NCBI RefSeq assembly: GCF_000428145.1
Contig: NZ_ATZJ01000013.1
Location: 1-64,000, forward strand
Origin: Chitinilyticum litopenaei DSM 21440
Lineage (GTDB): Bacteria; Pseudomonadota; Gammaproteobacteria; Burkholderiales; Chitinibacteraceae
Direction: 5' to 3'
DNA length: 64,000 bases
Positions 60,637-64,000 of this stretch are shown here, piece after piece; positions within the stretch are counted from its first letter, which is position 1; each line of letters opens with the position of its first letter. A program made the translations under genes and the position numbers. A model generated the notes under the pieces. The model was not told where the DNA came from. It saw nothing but the letters and a program-made list of their open reading frames with translations, and searched no databases.

Positions 60637-60947
60637 GGCTGCCTCTTGTGGAATGTGGGAAAGCACCTGCTCACGATCGTTTCGCGCCAGCAGCAGCGCC
60701 AGCCGGTAAAGCGCTCAGGCTCACGGTCTGGCCGCGAACGCTGGGGCGAAACACGCATGAACAGCTTGTAAAACAAGGGCCACACTGTACCGTGCCGCTT
60801 GCCCGGGCCGCCTATGCTCCGCTGGTCGGCCGGCAGAAAAACAACACCGGGCACGGCTTGTCCAAGCCTGGGTGGGCGGCAACGGCAACTGGCGTCTGCG
60901 CCGAATCGCTGCCACACTGCGACCTCTACTCTTACCCACTGCTTTCA
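60637..60947. other. Divergent promoter region between the MHS transporter and the GGDEF gene
   Basis: No gene is supported in these 311 bases. A small palindrome, CTTGT-AAA-ACAAG at 60765-60777, lies about 130 bases ahead of the transporter start and could be an operator. No clear sigma70 boxes. Confidence 0.5.
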
Positions 60948-62252
60948 ATGACTGCTCTGTTTTCTGCCCAGCAATTGCCGGCGCTGATTCTCTTCGGCGC
61001 GGTCGCCCATCTCGCCATTGGCGGCATGCTCTGGTATGTCTGGCGCAGCCGTCAGACCGGACCGGGCTTTGGCTTCTGGGTGGCCACCGAGCTGGTGATC
61101 GCCGGCGGCTATATCCTGCTGGTGCTGCGCGGCAGCGTGCCGGCCCTGCAAGCGCCGCTGGTGCTGCTGGGCAATGCACTCTTCCTGAGCAATCCGCTGC
61201 TTTACGAACTTGGCCTGCGTCGCTTCTTTCCGCGCGAACAGCTTGGCCCGGCCTGGGTCGCCCCCCTGCTGGCCGGCAGCTTTGTGCTGGCCAATCTGGT
61301 GGCCCTGCTGGCCGAGGCGCCACCCCACCTGCGCTTTGCCCTGATGGCCTCCGCCTCGGTCTGCCAGCTGCTGTGGCTGCTGCCGCAGCTGCTGCGCGTG
61401 GCCGGCAGCTCGCCCTATTGCCGGCCGCTGCGCATCATGGCGCTGTTGCTGGTGATCATCCTTGTCGTGCAGGTGCTGCGCACCGCGCAGCACCTGCCGC
61501 TGGCCAGTCAGCCCGGCCAGATTTTCGAGGACCCGCTGCTTGGCCTGATCCTGCTGCTGACCGTGCTGGCCAGCATTGTGCGCGGCAATACCGACCTGAT
61601 CCTGATCCACTCGCGCGCCGAACTGGCCTTGCGCAACGCCCAAGCCGAGCTGGAAGTGCGCGCCAATATCGACAGCCTCAGCGGCTTGCTGAACCGGCAT
61701 TGTTTCGAAGCCCGCCTGCAGGCCAGGCTGGCCAGCAGCGCCCGGCAACCCTTCACCCTGCTGCTTTTCGATGTCGACCGATTCAAGCTGATCAACGACC
61801 AGTGCGGCCACCCGGCCGGCGACGCGGTGATCCGTGCGCTGGGCGAAGGCGTGCGCGCCGTGCTGCGCGAAGCAGATCTGGCCGGGCGGCTGGGCGGCGA
61901 CGAAATCGCCATCCTCCTGCCGGCTTGCAGCCTCGCGCAACTGCCGCCCGTGCTGGCGCGGCTGCGCGCCAGCGTGGCGAACTGCACGGCGCGCGTGCAC
62001 GGGCCGGGCATCACGCTGAGCATCGGCGCCACCGATTGCAAGGCTGGCGAAGACTTCGCACAGCTCTACCACCGCGCCGACCTGGCGATGTATGCCGCCA
62101 AGGAAGGCGGGCGCAACTGCGCCTGCAGCCTGGCTGGCGGCAGCGAAGCCGCGCTGCGCATTGCCGAGACACACAACGAGGCATCAGGCCAGAACCATTC
62201 AGCAGAAAAGGCTGCAGGGCAATACCGCGCAGCCGACTCGATCCCAGGCTAG
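60948..62252 (+). CDS. Membrane diguanylate cyclase (GGDEF) with repeat-derived C-terminus
   Basis: 434 residues. The N-terminal half has about six membrane helices (residues 5-215). The C-terminal GGDEF domain includes FDVDRFKLINDQCGHPAGD and RLGGDEIAILLPA. The signature is GGDEI, with Ile for Phe; the metal and GTP residues are kept, so activity is plausible. No EAL domain. The last about 28 codons lie in a 60-bp repeat unit and look unlike the rest, so the ancestral stop was probably near residue 405. Start ATG 60948 lacks a strong ribosome site. Confidence 0.85.
   Translation: MTALFSAQQLPALILFGAVAHLAIGGMLWYVWRSRQTGPGFGFWVATELVIAGGYILLVLRGSVPALQAPLVLLGNALFLSNPLLYELGLRRFFPREQLGPAWVAPLLAGSFVLANLVALLAEAPPHLRFALMASASVCQLLWLLPQLLRVAGSSPYCRPLRIMALLLVIILVVQVLRTAQHLPLASQPGQIFEDPLLGLILLLTVLASIVRGNTDLILIHSRAELALRNAQAELEVRANIDSLSGLLNRHCFEARLQARLASSARQPFTLLLFDVDRFKLINDQCGHPAGDAVIRALGEGVRAVLREADLAGRLGGDEIAILLPACSLAQLPPVLARLRASVANCTARVHGPGITLSIGATDCKAGEDFAQLYHRADLAMYAAKEGGRNCACSLAGGSEAALRIAETHNEASGQNHSAEKAAGQYRAADSIPG
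62169..62228 (+). repeat. ATACCC repeat unit inside the GGDEF gene 3' end (copy i)
   Basis: AACC, a 13-base loop, GGCTGCAGGGCA, then ATACCGC at 62222; ACACACA 53 bases upstream stands for the first heptamer. It is read through as coding sequence. Confidence 0.6.
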
Positions 62253-62273
62253 GTTTTCTAGGCTATGTACCAA

Positions 62274-62409
62274 AACCGTGTTGTGGTCTTGAATTCGTCA
62301 TTCCGGCGCAGGCCGGAATCAAGTGGTTCCGGTTAAAAATGCACTCTGGATACCGGCTTTCGCCGGTATGACGAAGTGGTTTCTCATGTTTCTGTGACAC
62401 AACATGGTT
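62274..62409. repeat. MITE-like composite element with dRS3-like cores
   Basis: Imperfect 12-base terminal arms (AACCGTGTTGTG and CACAACATGGTT, 11 of 12 paired) enclose two inverted dRS3-like units, ATTCCGGC..GCCGGAAT and ATACCGGC..GCCGGTAT. They face each other, giving a 136-base symmetrical element. It lies between convergent genes, with no reading frame. Confidence 0.6.
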
Positions 62410-62462
62410 CTGAGACAGAACCTTTTTCCAAGGCAGTCCGCTGCCGGCGGCGGCCGCAGCAC

Positions 62463-63878
62463 TCAGCCAGCCGAACGCTTGAACAGCGCCAGCGCCGCCT
62501 CGCGTTGCACCGCGTGATCGACGATGGGCAGCGGATAATCGACACCCAGCGTGATGCCCGCGGCCTGCAGTTCCAGCGGCTTCGCCAGCCAGGGCGCGTG
62601 GATGACTTTCGCCGGCAGCATGGCCAGCTCGGGGCAATAGCGCTTGATGAACTTGCCCTCGCCGTCGAATTTCTCCGACTGGCTCACCGGATTGAAGATG
62701 CGGAAATACGGTTGCGCATCGCAGCCGGTCGAGGCCGCCCACTGCCAGCCGCCGTTGTTTGCCGCCAGATCGAAGTCGATCAGCTTTTCCGCAAAATAAC
62801 GCTCGCCCCAGCGCCAGTCGATCAGCAGGTCTTTCACCAGAAAGCTGGCGACGATCATGCGCAGGCGGTTGTGCATGTAGCCGGTCTGGTTCAGCTGGCG
62901 CATCGCCGCGTCGACAATCGGAAACCCTGTCCTTCCCTCACACCAGGCGGCAAACCAGTCCTCGCGGTTCGGAAACGGCAGCGCGTCGTATTCGGGCTTG
63001 AAGGCATGCCCGACCACCTCGGGGCGGTGCCAGAGGATCTGCATGTAGAACTCGCGCCAGATCAGCTCGGACAGCCAGGTTTCCGCGCCCGCGCCGCCGT
63101 GGCGATAGGCATAGGCCGCCAGCTCGCGCACGCTGACCGTGCCAAAGCGCAGGTGCACCGACAAATACGACGGCCCCTTCACCGCCGGAAAGTCGCGCGC
63201 TTCGTGGTAGCGATCGATGCGCTGGCAGAAGTCGGCAAACAGTTGCTCGCCGCCCTTGAGCCCCACCGGCATGTTCAGCCCGGCCAGATTGCTGCGCGCA
63301 AAGCCCAGCTCCTTGAGACTGGGGAAATACTGCGCCGGCAGCCGCGCCAGCTGCTGCAGGTAGCGCGCCACCGGATAGGGCCTGAGGTAGAAATCGTTCA
63401 GTTGCGCCAGCCAGGCGCGCTTGTAGGGCGTGAACACCGAGTACATGCCGCCGGTTTTGGTCAGCACCTCGGCGCGCTCGAACACCACCTGATCCTTGAA
63501 GGTATGCAGCTGTAGCCCTTTTTCTGCAAGGGCTTTGGTCACACACTGGTCACGGTATATCGCGGATGGTTCGTAATCGTGGTTGGTGTAGACGGCGCTG
63601 GCGCCAAATTCGGCGGCCAGTTGCGGAATCAGCTCGCAGGCGCGGCCATGGCGCACCACCAGATCGCCACCGTGTTTCAGCAGCTCCGCTTTGAGCTGCT
63701 TCAGGCTTTCCCAGATGAACTCGACGCGGCGGTCATCCTTAGGCAAGCCGGCAAGGATGTCGGTATCGAACACGAATACCGGAATCACCGGCTGACCGGA
63801 TTTCAGCGCGTGGTAGAGCGCCGCGTGATCATGCAGCCGCAGATCGCGGCGCAGCCAGACAAGAACGGGGGCAGGCAT
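62463..63878 (-). CDS. phrB: Deoxyribodipyrimidine photolyase (CPD class I)
   Basis: 471 residues, standard length. It repairs cyclobutane pyrimidine dimers with blue light through FAD. It begins VLVWLRRDLRLHDHAAL; the FAD-binding half has LSVHLRFGTVSVREL, ELIWREFYMQIL, TGFPIVDAAMRQLNQTGYMHNRLRM and the NNGGWQWAASTGCDAQPYFRIFNP signature. The antenna is probably MTHF. ATG 63878 has no strong ribosome site. It is a single gene. Confidence 0.96.
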   Translation of the reverse strand: MPAPVLVWLRRDLRLHDHAALYHALKSGQPVIPVFVFDTDILAGLPKDDRRVEFIWESLKQLKAELLKHGGDLVVRHGRACELIPQLAAEFGASAVYTNHDYEPSAIYRDQCVTKALAEKGLQLHTFKDQVVFERAEVLTKTGGMYSVFTPYKRAWLAQLNDFYLRPYPVARYLQQLARLPAQYFPSLKELGFARSNLAGLNMPVGLKGGEQLFADFCQRIDRYHEARDFPAVKGPSYLSVHLRFGTVSVRELAAYAYRHGGAGAETWLSELIWREFYMQILWHRPEVVGHAFKPEYDALPFPNREDWFAAWCEGRTGFPIVDAAMRQLNQTGYMHNRLRMIVASFLVKDLLIDWRWGERYFAEKLIDFDLAANNGGWQWAASTGCDAQPYFRIFNPVSQSEKFDGEGKFIKRYCPELAMLPAKVIHAPWLAKPLELQAAGITLGVDYPLPIVDHAVQREAALALFKRSAG

Positions 63879-63971
63879 AGGGTTTCAGCGCAGGCTAACA
63901 TCGACGGGCAAGTATGCCATGGGCGCCCCGGGAATCGCAGCGCGTGCCCGCTCTGTGCCATAATCCCGCGC

Positions 63972-64000
63972 ATGGAAAAAGCACAGACTCTGGACCTCAC
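63972..64000 (+). CDS. Start of an unidentified gene (runs off the window)
   Basis: ATG at 63972 opens the frame MEKAQTLDL to the window end. CATAAT at 63959-63964 followed by CCCGCG may be its -10, resembling the TATAAT-CCGC pattern before other genes here. Only nine residues are visible, too few to identify it. Confidence 0.45.

Overview
The window looks like chromosome of a GC-rich betaproteobacterium, most probably of the Neisseriales (Chromobacteriaceae-like). This rests on recognisable gene content and order (pcnB-folK-panB-panC, dacC - D-amino-acid aminotransferase - ybeD - lipB - lipA, yicC beside a Ser/Thr kinase and PP2C phosphatase), a CIRCE operator plus sigma32-type promoter at groESL, and a dRS3-like repeat. 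The assignment comes from memory of such layouts, not from a search. I saw no rRNA, tRNA or CRISPR array.

Layout. 1-0.4 kb: cut-off left end of an IS110-type insertion sequence with its non-coding (candidate bridge RNA) end. 0.4-3.1 kb: a small membrane protein and groES-groEL under sigma32/CIRCE control. 3.2-10.6 kb: a histidine phosphatase, a MarR-MocR regulator pair divergent from an EamA exporter and a nitroreductase, ccoG, and a SulP anion transporter. 11-18 kb: L,D-transpeptidase, HD-GYP protein, a pseudo-receiver protein, bioA, a PilZ-like protein, then hemF. 19-24 kb: a five-gene chemosensory-like operon with a membrane CheA-type kinase, a CheY, two CheX-like phosphatases and a one-TM MCP-like protein. 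24-30 kb: RNase II family enzyme, zinc-ribbon protein, panD, PP2C, Ser/Thr kinase, yicC. 31-38 kb: a 1620-residue hybrid kinase and a REC-PAS-GGDEF-EAL protein. 38-48 kb: MFS transporter, YiiX-like amidase, an orphan sugar-binding protein with its own two-component system, a possible small RNA, and a second GGDEF-EAL protein. 48-64 kb: LysE exporter, pan and fol genes with an embedded transglutaminase, pcnB, PhzF, dacC, aminotransferase, lipoate genes, MHS transporter, diguanylate cyclase, photolyase, and the start of one more gene.

How the genes work together. Coenzyme and cofactor supply is well represented: panB, panC and panD (pantothenate), folK, bioA, lipA/lipB, hemF. Signalling is unusually dense: five probable c-di-GMP proteins (HD-GYP, PilZ, three GGDEF or GGDEF-EAL), one non-canonical chemosensory operon, one large hybrid kinase, one classical two-component system and one Ser/Thr kinase/phosphatase pair.

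The most striking unexplained feature is a dispersed family of 60-bp elements, at least ten copies here. They have an ATACCCA-like heptamer at each end exactly 53 bp apart and a core of AGCC, a variable 13-nt loop, then GGCTGCAGGC-like sequence. They sit mostly at or over stop codons in the sense direction of the preceding gene, and some run into coding sequence. Two copies directly follow tandem TGAGGTG heptamers that themselves supply the stop codon.
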